DNA of 13,575 nucleotides from CAZOOR01 sp964581505. Lineage in GTDB: Bacteria; Bacteroidota; Ignavibacteria; Kapaibacteriales; UBA2268. Below are positions 1-8,184 of the stretch, piece after piece (the first letter of the stretch is position 1; every line of letters starts with the position of its first letter). Where the stretch lies: contig CAZOOR010000070.1 in the NCBI GenBank assembly GCA_964581505.1, forward strand, positions 1 to 13,575, given 5' to 3'. The position numbers and the translations under genes are program-made. The notes beneath the pieces were generated by a model, which saw only the letters and a program-made list of their open reading frames with translations, made no database searches and was not told the DNA's origin.

Positions 1-111
1 TAGTGTTTTTCTTTTTTGTCTTATTCATTCAAAACTCATAATAAAAATAGTTTACAAAATTAATCATTTTCCTTTGAAATTGCTTATTTTATGTAACTTT
101 ATGATAATTAA

Positions 112-145
112 TTGTGTTTATAGAAGTGAAAAAATAGTAAATTTG
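112..145 (+). promoter_or_regulatory. Candidate Bacteroidota-type promoter upstream of tmk
   Basis: A perfect TAnnTTTG box (TAAATTTG, 138-145) lies 39 nt before the tmk start. A TTG (112-114) sits 23 nt upstream, at the long edge of the known spacing for the Bacteroidota sigma factor. A weaker alternative is TTTG at 73-76 with TAACTTTA at 94-101, 17 nt apart. The region from 1 to 184 is AT-rich and shows no gene. The motif is seen; promoter activity is inferred. Confidence 0.4.
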
Positions 146-184
146 TAAGATTAATTTACACATTAATAAAATTGAAGTATCCAG

Positions 185-808
185 ATGTTTATTACATTCG
201 AAGGTATTGACGGTAGCGGCAAATCAACACAGATTGAACTGTTAAAGGATATGCTGATTAAGTCGGGACGAAAAGTAAAAGTACTGCGAGAACCGGGAAG
301 CACAGGTTTTTCTGAAAAAATACGCGAATTATTGCTGTCAAATGATTTTGAAATTGGAGCAATTAGCGAATTACTTCTGTTCAATGCCGCCCGTTCCCAT
401 TTGATTGAATATGAAATTTTGCCGGCGTTAGCAAATGGCGAAATTGTCCTATGTGATAGATTCTATGATTCAACTACAGCGTATCAGGGCTACGGTCGCG
501 GAATAAATATCAATGATGTCAATATGGTAAATAAAATTGCTACGGGTGGCTTAGCACCTGATATTACGTTTTTTCTCGACCTTAGTCTTGCCGTCTCGAA
601 TGAAAGAACAAAAAATATGGAATCAGACCGTATAGAATCATCAGGAAATGAATTCTTCGAAAATGTTCGCAAAGGATTTCTCAAAATTGCCGATATGGAG
701 CCTGATAGAGTAATTGTCATTAATTCGGACGAAAAAATTGAAGACACACATAGAAAAATTATTAATATTTTGAAAACAAAAAAACCTAAATTATTTGAAT
801 CATTATGA
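185..808 (+). CDS. tmk: Thymidylate kinase (dTMP kinase)
   Basis: Phosphorylates dTMP to dTDP with ATP in the cytoplasm, the last dedicated step to dTTP. The 207-residue length is normal for the family. Visible motifs are the P-loop GIDGSGKST (residues 7-15), the REPG element (35-38), the NAARSHL stretch (about 67-73), the DRFYDST motif (91-97) that positions the nucleotide, and LAPDITFFLD (123-132). The lid follows at roughly 140-165 and lacks a dense arginine cluster. The ATG at 185 has no strong Shine-Dalgarno sequence, but the P-loop begins at residue 7 as expected, which fixes the start. Its stop overlaps the start of the next gene (ATGA, 805-808), so the metalloprotease is probably translationally coupled to it, an odd pairing of a housekeeping enzyme with an exported protein. 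Confidence 0.97.
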   Translation: MFITFEGIDGSGKSTQIELLKDMLIKSGRKVKVLREPGSTGFSEKIRELLLSNDFEIGAISELLLFNAARSHLIEYEILPALANGEIVLCDRFYDSTTAYQGYGRGININDVNMVNKIATGGLAPDITFFLDLSLAVSNERTKNMESDRIESSGNEFFENVRKGFLKIADMEPDRVIVINSDEKIEDTHRKIINILKTKKPKLFESL

Positions 809-3276
809 AAAGAATAATAACTACAATTACATATTCATTGCTGTTTATCTTATTCATTACTTCCGATTTGCAAAGTAAGACCTTCCCTTTCATTTTTGAG
901 CAAGCGGCTGAGAGCGATAATATGATGCTCGGTACGCAGAAGGCAGAGGCAATAGTACTGAATACCCAATATGCAGAATTTGTATTCGCCACCGCACCGC
1001 AGGAAATATTGTTCGAGAATTTCCCCGTTTCTTTTGGTACACTTGGCGCTGTTAAACTGAATCTGACATATAATTCTCTCAATGCAAATTCGCAATTGAT
1101 GACTGTGGACGATAAGGGTTTGCACGCATTTGTTCCGAATAGAATAGTAAGTTATTATGGACAAATTGATAACGAACCCAATTCAAAAGTTTTTTTAACA
1201 TATTCGGCAGGCAATATTTTTGCCGTCATTCAGCATCAGAGCGGCGAGACATTTTCTATTAGTCCCGAGTATAGAACAAATAAAATGGTTCAAGCACATT
1301 TCTTGACTGCCGGTAATGGTGCAAATCACGATAAGCAGTCATGGCTATGCCTGACCGAAGATGCAACAGACGGACATTTGTTCTCGGAGGATATGAAACA
1401 TTTGAATGATATTCCCCTTTCGCCAAGTAAATTGATTGACGTCAAAGTTGCTTGCGAAGCAACGGCGGAGTTTTTTCATTTGTTTTCGGATTTAAATAAA
1501 GCAACTGCATATATAACTTCCGTTATTGCACAAACATCAAAAATTTATGAAGATAATATCAATGTCCGGCTGACCATATCCTATATGTTGATTTGGCAGA
1601 AAAGCGAATTAGACCCATACAAAAATGCTCCGTATTTGAATGACAAATTAAGCAAAATGCCGCAGCAATGGAAAAACAAAGAAGTAACACGCAGTATTGC
1701 CGTTCTCTTTGCTTCGCTTGCCGCACAGCCGGGTGGCACTTATGTAGCCGGCATAGCCTATGGCGGCTTGCCGGGTAGGGGCAACCTTTGCAATAGCAGA
1801 TGGGGCTATTGTGTCCTCGGTATTCGCGGTGGTGTAAACTTTCCTACCACCAATTATTCTTGGGACGTAAACGTAGCGGCTCATGAAATCGGTCATCTTT
1901 TTGGGGCGCCGCATACGCATAGATGTTATTGGAATCCACCTATTGATACTTGTGTGTCAAGGAATATGGAAGTCGGCGATGCGTGTTTTCAAAATATTTT
2001 TGTTCCACGTCCGGGTACGATAATGAGTTATTGTCATCTTACAAATCCTACTCATTCCGTACAGCTTTTCTTTCATAAATTGCAAAAACCATTGATGCGT
2101 AAAGCCGCTGTGCGTGCTACTTGCAATAAAGTAGTTGCGAAACCTTATGTTTCTCTTCTCAATCCTTTAGGCGGCAAGATTTACCGTGCGGGCGACATTG
2201 TGCCACTCCGCTGGACAGCTTCAAATGTTAATAGAATCAGTCTCAAGTATTCGCTTGATGCCGGAAAGAACTGGCTGAAAATTGCCGATAATATTAACGT
2301 TAATGATTCTATTTACAATTGGAAGTCTCCAATAATTACTAACAACCAAGTGCTGGTACTTATTCACAAGTCAAGCGATATTTCCGTCCGTGATGAAAGT
2401 ATGCTGACATTTGGAATTTTCGAACCAGCAATCAGCGTTATCGAACCACAGGAAAATGATGAATTTGCACGCAATAAAAAGATTCTTATCACTTGGTCAT
2501 CTATTTTTATTAATTCACTAAAAATTGAATTTACAAGTGATGGCGGCTCTAACTGGACACCGGTAGTCAATCTCGGCAAATCCAACAGATATGAATGGAT
2601 ATTGCCCGATATAGAAAGCGAGCAATGCAAATTCCGAATCACTTCGCTTGACGAAACAAATGTAATTGCCGAAAGCAGTGTATTCAAGGTTGGAACTCCT
2701 TTTGCCGAATTAATTACTCCGCAAGCAGGAATTAGTATTTGTAAGGGAAAGAAATTTGAAATTCGTTGGAATGCAAAATTTATAAAAATTCTATATCTGA
2801 AATATTCTCTGAATAATGGCGATAAATGGAAAAAGATTACACCGCTTCCCTTGAAAGCCGAGAATGGTAAATATGTTTGGAGGGTTAAACAAGCACCTAC
2901 TAAATCGGCAAAGATAAAAATTGTTACCAGAATTGATGGTGAAGAAATTGTTCTCTATGAATCCACCGGTACATTTGAAATCAAGGATTGCCCCGATGAT
3001 GTGGAAAATAGTAATGGACAGAACTCGGAACTTGTTACACTTTCCCCGCAACCCGTTAGCGATTTTCTTAATGTTGATTTTGCAGGACTTAACAGCAGGG
3101 AAAGCATTCGGATAAATATTTATACAACTGAGGGCAAACTAATTCGCCACTTGAATTGCAATGATGAGAAAAATAGAATAAGAATAAATACGATTTCATT
3201 CCCGAGCGGAACTTATGTTTTGATATTAAGTAATGAACGCCGAATGATGATAAAAAAATTCAACATTATAAGATAA
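805..3276 (+). CDS. Secreted M12B/reprolysin-like metalloprotease with T9SS sorting domain
   Basis: Predicted zinc endopeptidase exported through Sec and then T9SS. Residues 1-24 form a signal peptide (KR followed by a hydrophobic core). Residues about 30-205 look like a propeptide region. The metzincin catalytic domain spans about 211-430: it carries the zinc motif HEIGHLFGAPH (H360, E361, H364, G367, H370) and a Met-turn GTIMSYCH with M407. Three similar beta-sandwich repeats follow (about 449-540, 543-632 and 633-727), each with a pattern like LKYSLDAGKNW or LKYSLNNGDKW, probably for adhesion or substrate binding. The C-terminal 75 residues (from LSPQPVSDF, about 746) form a type A T9SS sorting domain with TTEGK and SGTYVL motifs. 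The start overlaps the tmk stop by 4 nt. Substrate is unknown. Family assignment at metzincin level is firm; M12B rather than another metzincin family is likely. Confidence 0.92.
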   Translation: MKRIITTITYSLLFILFITSDLQSKTFPFIFEQAAESDNMMLGTQKAEAIVLNTQYAEFVFATAPQEILFENFPVSFGTLGAVKLNLTYNSLNANSQLMTVDDKGLHAFVPNRIVSYYGQIDNEPNSKVFLTYSAGNIFAVIQHQSGETFSISPEYRTNKMVQAHFLTAGNGANHDKQSWLCLTEDATDGHLFSEDMKHLNDIPLSPSKLIDVKVACEATAEFFHLFSDLNKATAYITSVIAQTSKIYEDNINVRLTISYMLIWQKSELDPYKNAPYLNDKLSKMPQQWKNKEVTRSIAVLFASLAAQPGGTYVAGIAYGGLPGRGNLCNSRWGYCVLGIRGGVNFPTTNYSWDVNVAAHEIGHLFGAPHTHRCYWNPPIDTCVSRNMEVGDACFQNIFVPRPGTIMSYCHLTNPTHSVQLFFHKLQKPLMRKAAVRATCNKVVAKPYVSLLNPLGGKIYRAGDIVPLRWTASNVNRISLKYSLDAGKNWLKIADNINVNDSIYNWKSPIITNNQVLVLIHKSSDISVRDESMLTFGIFEPAISVIEPQENDEFARNKKILITWSSIFINSLKIEFTSDGGSNWTPVVNLGKSNRYEWILPDIESEQCKFRITSLDETNVIAESSVFKVGTPFAELITPQAGISICKGKKFEIRWNAKFIKILYLKYSLNNGDKWKKITPLPLKAENGKYVWRVKQAPTKSAKIKIVTRIDGEEIVLYESTGTFEIKDCPDDVENSNGQNSELVTLSPQPVSDFLNVDFAGLNSRESIRINIYTTEGKLIRHLNCNDEKNRIRINTISFPSGTYVLILSNERRMMIKKFNIIR

Positions 3277-3307
3277 TTGTTGGCTATCGTTGGGACTTGT
3301 TTTATTT

Positions 3308-3334
3308 TTGCTAATGTAATAGTTACTAATTTTG
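3308..3334 (+). promoter_or_regulatory. Candidate promoter of proline dehydrogenase
   Basis: A perfect TAnnTTTG box (TAATTTTG, 3327-3334) lies in the 82-nt gap after the metalloprotease, with a TTG (3308-3310) 16 nt upstream. The predicted transcription start would fall near 3341, giving a leader of about 18 nt. It suggests proline dehydrogenase is transcribed separately from the tmk pair. Spacing is slightly shorter than usual for Flavobacterium-type promoters; the same 16-nt spacing recurs at 11944-11970. Confidence 0.4.
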
Positions 3335-3358
3335 AAATGATATTGAACGGTTGGTAAG

Positions 3359-4255
3359 ATGCTTAATAAGTTAATTATAACAATGCTTCCGCTAATTCCT
3401 AAAACCATTATCAAAATGGTGGCAATGAAATACATTGCCGGCAATTCCATTGATGACGCTAAACGCGTAACCGATGAATTTGCAAGGCTTGGCGGTATGA
3501 CGACAATTGATGTTCTCGGTGAATTTGTAACGACAAAGGAAGAAGCACAGACTGAAAAAGAAGAATCCAAAAGGGTTCTCCATGCTATTAAGGAAAATAA
3601 TATGCCTACCTATTTATCAGTCAAGCCGACAAGTCAGGGTTTGGAAATTGATGAGGAATTTGCTTATCGGAATATCAAAGAGATAATCACATTGGCTGAT
3701 GAATACGGGATTTTTGTGCGGCTTGATATGGAAAATTCACCCTATACGGACGGCATATTAAATCTTTATCGCAGATTCCGTGCCGATGGTTTTGATAATG
3801 TCGGTATTGTGTTGCAGGCATATATGCGCCGCAGTGAAGATGATATTAAATCATTGATTTCGCTCAAACCGAATATCCGCTTATGCAAGGGTATTTACAA
3901 AGAAGCCCCGAGTATTGCCTTCCAAAGCAAGGAGGAAGTCCGAAATAATTATAAAAAACTGCTACGTATGATTTTCGATAATGATATGTATGTGGGTGTA
4001 GCAACTCATGATGATGTTTTGATTAATGATGCTATTGCTGAAATAGCAAAACGGAAATTGACTAAGGCTCATTACGAGTTCCAAATGTTACTCGGTGTCC
4101 GCGAAAAACGCCGTAACGAAATATTGAATATGGGGCATCCTATGAGAATCTATGTCCCTTATGGTTCAGATTGGTATGGATACGCTACTCGTCGATTAAA
4201 AGAAAATCCCGATATGGCTAGCCATATATTTAAGGCTATGTTTACCGGAAAATAG
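3359..4255 (+). CDS. Proline dehydrogenase (monofunctional, PutB/ProDH type)
   Basis: FAD-dependent oxidation of L-proline to pyrroline-5-carboxylate, with electrons passed to the quinone pool; probably a peripheral membrane enzyme. At 298 residues it matches short bacterial ProDH rather than bifunctional PutA. Family motifs are in order: RLDMENS (121-127), QAYMRRSEDD (about 154-163), RLCKGIYKE (174-182), ATHDD (about 219-223), EFQMLLGVR, and the C-terminal RIYVPYGSDWYGYATRRLKEN (263-283), in which the paired arginines R278/R279 bind the substrate carboxylate. The N-terminus (residues 1-25) is hydrophobic, as in other short ProDH proteins. No pyrroline-5-carboxylate dehydrogenase lies in the window, so the second step must be encoded elsewhere. 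The Shine-Dalgarno sequence is weak (GGTAAG). It is followed by a bidirectional terminator. Confidence 0.94.
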   Translation: MLNKLIITMLPLIPKTIIKMVAMKYIAGNSIDDAKRVTDEFARLGGMTTIDVLGEFVTTKEEAQTEKEESKRVLHAIKENNMPTYLSVKPTSQGLEIDEEFAYRNIKEIITLADEYGIFVRLDMENSPYTDGILNLYRRFRADGFDNVGIVLQAYMRRSEDDIKSLISLKPNIRLCKGIYKEAPSIAFQSKEEVRNNYKKLLRMIFDNDMYVGVATHDDVLINDAIAEIAKRKLTKAHYEFQMLLGVREKRRNEILNMGHPMRIYVPYGSDWYGYATRRLKENPDMASHIFKAMFTGK

Positions 4256-4284
4256 CAAGCCCGTTATTTAGAGTTCTTACATAA

Positions 4285-4314
4285 AAAAGGCTGTTGCAAA
4301 TGCGACAGCCTTTT
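4285..4314. terminator. Bidirectional intrinsic terminator between convergent genes
   Basis: A 13-bp hairpin with arms at 4285-4297 and 4302-4314, one T:G wobble and a 4-nt AAAT loop. The GGCTGTTGC core is flanked by A-tracts on the left and T-tracts on the right, so each strand reads as stem plus U-run. It sits 29 nt after the proline dehydrogenase stop and 22 nt from the stop of the convergent minus-strand gene, serving both. Confidence 0.9.
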
Positions 4315-4336
4315 AAATAATTATAACAAACATCTA

Positions 4337-5281
4337 TCAATCATACCAATTAATTCTGGTCTTTTGAATTAACTGCTGAATTTTTTGTTTTTCTTCTTCT
4401 TTGAAATTATTTTTGGCTAAATCCAGATTATCCAAAAGGTCTAAATTAATAAGCGTCTCGGGAAGTGTCGTCAGGTTATTGCAACCCAAATCAAGCTCTT
4501 CGAGACGTGTCAGATTGCCAATTGTATCAGGTACACTTGTTAATTCATTTTCATAAAGCAATAATTTTTCTAAGTTCGTCAAATTACCTATGGAGTCGGG
4601 TAATTCCGTAATGATATTCTGATATGCTCTGAATTTTTTCAATTCCGTTAAATTGCCAAGTGTTTCCGGCAATTTGGAAATATTATTTTCGTGGACTTCC
4701 AATTTGTTTAGTGATTTTAGTTCACCTATGGAGTCGGGTAATGAAGTAAGATGATTATTGGAAATTCTCAGTCTTTCCAAATTGCTCATATTGCCAAAGG
4801 AGTCGGGCAATGATCTAAGTTCATTATCAGTCAGAACCAATACTTTCAGTTTGCTCAATTTACCGATTTCGGGGGAGAGAAGTTTGATGCGATTATGATT
4901 AAGGCTCAACTCCTCCAATGCACTTAAATTGGCAATAGAATCAGGAACTTCGCTCAGTTTATTCCAACTGAAAATAAGAGTTTTGAGGTTTTTTAATTTT
5001 GTAATGCTCTCGGGAAATTTTTCAAAGTTATTTCCGCTAAGTTCCAATCTGTTTAGATATTGTAATTTTTCTATATCATCAGGAATATTGCTGAGCTGAT
5101 TGTTGAGAAGATTTAATTCTTTAAGATTAGACATTTCAAAAATTGCGGCGGGGAATTCGCTCAATTTTTTCAAATGCAGGTCTAATCTTAATACTTGTTC
5201 CGGATTAACCATTGCTTTATCAAGCGAATAGAAAGTATTTTCAGGTGCGATTGCACCTGATTCTTCTGAAGGTATTTTCAT
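4337..5281 (-). CDS. Leucine-rich repeat protein, cytoplasmic
   Basis: A 314-residue protein made almost wholly of 23-residue leucine-rich repeats (consensus LxxLxLxxNxLxxLPxxIxNLxx). From the ATG at 5281, eleven regular repeats run from about residue 30 to 282. A twelfth unit then breaks into a helical cap (FKEEEKQKIQQLI) ending INWYD. There is no signal peptide, membrane segment or sorting domain, so it should stay in the cytoplasm and act as a protein-binding scaffold; the partner is unknown. An in-frame GTG at 5293 would add four residues, but it lies inside the AAAGGTGG Shine-Dalgarno sequence that sits 8 nt before the ATG at 5281, so the ATG is the better start. The LPDSIG-type repeats share near-identical DNA, pointing to recent unit duplication. 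It converges on proline dehydrogenase and diverges from the M1 peptidase gene. Confidence 0.9.
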   Translation of the reverse strand: MKIPSEESGAIAPENTFYSLDKAMVNPEQVLRLDLHLKKLSEFPAAIFEMSNLKELNLLNNQLSNIPDDIEKLQYLNRLELSGNNFEKFPESITKLKNLKTLIFSWNKLSEVPDSIANLSALEELSLNHNRIKLLSPEIGKLSKLKVLVLTDNELRSLPDSFGNMSNLERLRISNNHLTSLPDSIGELKSLNKLEVHENNISKLPETLGNLTELKKFRAYQNIITELPDSIGNLTNLEKLLLYENELTSVPDTIGNLTRLEELDLGCNNLTTLPETLINLDLLDNLDLAKNNFKEEEKQKIQQLIQKTRINWYD

Positions 5282-5290
5282 ATCAATATC
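5282..5290 (-). promoter_or_regulatory. Spacer deciding the LRR gene start (with Shine-Dalgarno at 5289-5296)
   Basis: Read on the minus strand, AAAGGTGG (5296-5289) is followed by 8 nt and then ATG at 5281. The upstream GTG (5293-5291) is part of the same purine-rich tract and cannot have a ribosome binding site of comparable quality. This supports the 314-residue version of the protein. Confidence 0.65.
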
Positions 5291-5449
5291 CACCTTTCGT
5301 ATTTATCATTTTAATTGCTTTATTAGTTAGCATTTACACGAAAATATCAATAAAATATTATTAACTTATTAATTATTTAATTTCTTTTTATTTTGTTAAT
5401 TTACTAAATTATTCGTTCATTTTATAGATTTTTTTTAATTGAGGCTAAA

Positions 5450-7441
5450 ATGATGTTTTTGATAGTTGTATTTATGGCGATATATCCCGCTTTTTCACTA
5501 TTTGCTTTTAATGATGATTTGTCTGAATTACAATCCGTTCGGATTTCTTCACCGGTTAATTATCTCCCCCAATCTTTTGATGTTCTTAATTATTCGGCTT
5601 TATTGGATTTCCACAAAGCCCCCTCAAAAGAAATGACGGGACTTAATCGCATCAAAATTAATTGGGTTCAATCACCTATTGGCAATCTCTTTTATTTCCA
5701 TTTGAGAGGTTTGACTGTCGATTCTGTAAAATATAACGGGAAAGTAGCTGAGTGCAATGTTGTAGGCAAGAATTCTTCTGCTGTTTATCATTATGAAGTC
5801 CTGCCACCGGCAAACGCCAAGCAGGATACGGCAATTATCTCGGTTTACTATCACGGTACGATGACAAATGCAGATGATTTCGGTGGCGTTTTTTCCGATA
5901 ATGGTATTCTATATTCTGTCGGTGTCGGATTTAGAAATAATTATGTGAGCACTACTCAGCATTGGCTTGCTTGCTATGACCACCCATCGGACAAGGCTAC
6001 TTTTGATTTTTCCTTTATTACTCCAAAAAATTTATCTGTTGCCTCGAATGGAATAATGGAATCTGAAACCGATTACATTATAGACAATTCTACATACAAA
6101 TTAACTAAATGGACGTCAAAGCACACGATAGCAACAAATCTGATGACCTTTGCAGTTGGCAATTATATTAAATTATCTATTAAAGGTTCCGATTTGCCTA
6201 TTGATGTTTATTGCTTGCCAAAAGATTCCGCCGCTTGCGAATTTGTCTTTAAAAAAGTTCCCGAGATGGTACAAACATTTAAAGAAAAATACGGGGAATA
6301 TCGTTTCGACAAAGTCGGCTATGTGATAACGCCACTTTCCGCCGGTGCTATGGAGCATCAAACAATGATAACGATGAACGGAAACGAAGTAAGAAGAATG
6401 TATGGGAATAAGGATAGCATAAACAGTACGGCGGCACACGAACTCTCTCATCATTGGTTCGGTAATTCCGTAACGCCTTATGATTATCGAGATGCATGGT
6501 TCAATGAGGGATTTGCTACATTTTCCGAAGCAATTTGGCAGGAGAAAAATTTCGGTTATTCAAAGTATCTTTCATCAATTGCTTCACGCATTAGTTATTA
6601 TATTAACACTGCAACAAAAAGGGAAGGTGTGTTTTCATTGTTCGATTATACCCGAAAATCCCCTTCCTCGAATTATCCGATAACGATTTATTACAAGGGT
6701 GCCGCAGTAGCGGCGTTGCTCAGATACGAACTTGGGGACAAAGTCTTTTTCGGAGCTATTAAAAAATATTTGGATTCTCTTGCTTACGGCAATATGAATA
6801 TTGAAAAAATGCGTGCTATTCTCGAGAAGTTTTCAGGACAAGATTTAAATTGGTTCTTCAAGCAATGGATTTACGGCAAGGGCTATCCTATTATTGATGT
6901 AACTACTTATAAAAGCAAGTCGAAAACTAACGGTTTATATACGGCGAGGATTCATATATCCCAAGTGCAAAATAAGGATTGGGGAATATATAAAAATCTT
7001 CCCGTGGAATTTGTTTTTGCAGGCTTAAATGGCGACAAGGTAACAAAAATATTAAAAGTTAATGCAAAAGATACCGACTTCTATTTGGACTCATTGCCGG
7101 ACTTCTATGCCCCTCTCATTAATGGTGGGGATTCTCTCAGAACTTTGCTGAAATTGAATAATGTAACGACAGCGATAGATGAAATAAATAATAATTTTAA
7201 TCTGTTTGTCTTTCCAAATCCGAGTGAAGATTTTGTATCGGTTCATATAGATAGCAAGAGAAAAATATCCTCGGTTAAATTAAGCGATGTAACCGGAAGG
7301 CTTATTAAACGTTATAATATACGAGATATTTATTCAAATAATATTATTCGATTAGATGTCAGGGAACTGAACGCCGGATTATATTATTTGACTTTTGAAT
7401 CCGATAAAATAATTAAGACAATTAATTTTATTAAAAAATAA
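5450..7441 (+). CDS. M1-family metalloaminopeptidase with T9SS sorting domain
   Basis: Predicted zinc aminopeptidase removing N-terminal residues from peptides at the cell surface or outside. The 663-residue protein starts with a signal peptide (about residues 1-19). An N-terminal beta domain leads to the catalytic domain with AGAMEH (298-303), the zinc motif HELSH (H330, E331, H334), the third ligand E353 in WFNEGFA (18 residues after H334), and the probable catalytic Y414 in IYYKGA. The usual GxMEN exopeptidase motif reads GAMEH here. The C-terminus from LFVFPNPSEDF (585 on) is a type A T9SS sorting domain with SDVTGR and AGLYYL motifs. It lacks the large C-terminal helical domain of PepN-type enzymes. 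GAGG (5441-5444) precedes two adjacent ATGs (5450, 5453); either could start it. It heads a five-gene run, 11 nt before yggS. Confidence 0.93.
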   Translation: MMFLIVVFMAIYPAFSLFAFNDDLSELQSVRISSPVNYLPQSFDVLNYSALLDFHKAPSKEMTGLNRIKINWVQSPIGNLFYFHLRGLTVDSVKYNGKVAECNVVGKNSSAVYHYEVLPPANAKQDTAIISVYYHGTMTNADDFGGVFSDNGILYSVGVGFRNNYVSTTQHWLACYDHPSDKATFDFSFITPKNLSVASNGIMESETDYIIDNSTYKLTKWTSKHTIATNLMTFAVGNYIKLSIKGSDLPIDVYCLPKDSAACEFVFKKVPEMVQTFKEKYGEYRFDKVGYVITPLSAGAMEHQTMITMNGNEVRRMYGNKDSINSTAAHELSHHWFGNSVTPYDYRDAWFNEGFATFSEAIWQEKNFGYSKYLSSIASRISYYINTATKREGVFSLFDYTRKSPSSNYPITIYYKGAAVAALLRYELGDKVFFGAIKKYLDSLAYGNMNIEKMRAILEKFSGQDLNWFFKQWIYGKGYPIIDVTTYKSKSKTNGLYTARIHISQVQNKDWGIYKNLPVEFVFAGLNGDKVTKILKVNAKDTDFYLDSLPDFYAPLINGGDSLRTLLKLNNVTTAIDEINNNFNLFVFPNPSEDFVSVHIDSKRKISSVKLSDVTGRLIKRYNIRDIYSNNIIRLDVRELNAGLYYLTFESDKIIKTINFIKK

Positions 7442-7452
7442 AGTTTATACAA

Positions 7453-8166
7453 ATGCTAAGTATTGACGAAATAAAAAGTAATTGGGAAACGGTACTAAAC
7501 AATGTTCGGGAAGCCTGCGGGAAGTCCGACAGGAACATTGATGAAGTCAATGTAATAGCCGTGTCCAAGATACAAGCAAATGAAATGATAATAAATGCTT
7601 TGAATGCGGGTATTAGTGTTTTCGGTGAGAACTACGCTCAGGAATTACGTGATAAGCACAACACTATTCCGGAGGTCAACGGCAAAAAGCCTGTCTGGCA
7701 TTTTATAGGACATTTACAGCGCAACAAAGTAAAATATATTGCTCCCTTTGTCGAGTGTATTCATACGGTTGATTCTTTTGGTTTGGCAGCGGAAATCTCG
7801 AAACAAGCGGCTAAACACGATAGAGTAATTAAATGTTTATTACAAGTAAATACTTCGGGTGAAGAAAGTAAATCAGGTTGCGAACCTGCCGCTCTCTTGC
7901 AATTGGTTGAGGATACTTTACCAATCCCTAATATTGAAATTGAAGGACTTATGACAATCGGTTCATTTTCTGATGATGAAAGTATTGTCCGCGGTGAGTT
8001 TAGAATATTACGTGAATTATTGGAAAAGGTTAATGAAAGATTTCCCGAAGCAAATTTCAAGCATTTATCTATGGGTATGTCCCATGATTACCCTTGGGCA
8101 ATAGAAGAAGGTGCTACTTTTGTAAGAGTGGGTACTTCTCTTTTCGGACCAAGAAATTATAATTAA
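7453..8166 (+). CDS. yggS: YggS/PLPBP-family pyridoxal phosphate homeostasis protein
   Basis: Binds pyridoxal 5'-phosphate and buffers its cellular level; members have no established enzyme reaction. The 237-residue length is standard for this single-domain, alanine-racemase-like barrel. K39 in VIAVSKIQ is the PLP lysine. Other family signatures are VFGENYAQEL (about 56-65), WHFIGHLQRNK (about 82-92), the GLMTIG strand, LSMGMSHDY (M207-G208-M209-S210 with the phosphate-binding residues), and GATFVRVGTSLFG near the C-terminus. There is no clear Shine-Dalgarno sequence before the ATG at 7453. The gap to the upstream aminopeptidase is only 11 nt and to the downstream phosphorylase 18 nt, so it is probably expressed as part of that operon. 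Nothing unusual is visible. Confidence 0.95.
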   Translation: MLSIDEIKSNWETVLNNVREACGKSDRNIDEVNVIAVSKIQANEMIINALNAGISVFGENYAQELRDKHNTIPEVNGKKPVWHFIGHLQRNKVKYIAPFVECIHTVDSFGLAAEISKQAAKHDRVIKCLLQVNTSGEESKSGCEPAALLQLVEDTLPIPNIEIEGLMTIGSFSDDESIVRGEFRILRELLEKVNERFPEANFKHLSMGMSHDYPWAIEEGATFVRVGTSLFGPRNYN

Positions 8167-8184
8167 TGAATATATAGGTTTATT

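Noticed and set aside
1..184. Possible gene or RNA in the first 184 nt
   Set aside because: Very AT-rich, with stops in all frames and no stable structure; only promoter-like motifs are seen.
490..1164. Minus-strand frames opposite tmk and the metalloprotease
   Set aside because: They lie opposite strongly supported genes and have no motifs; they are shadows of the plus-strand coding sequence.
4337..5281. Tandem repeat that might suggest a CRISPR-like or satellite array
   Set aside because: The 69-nt periodicity is the codon-level pattern of 23-residue leucine-rich repeats in an intact gene.
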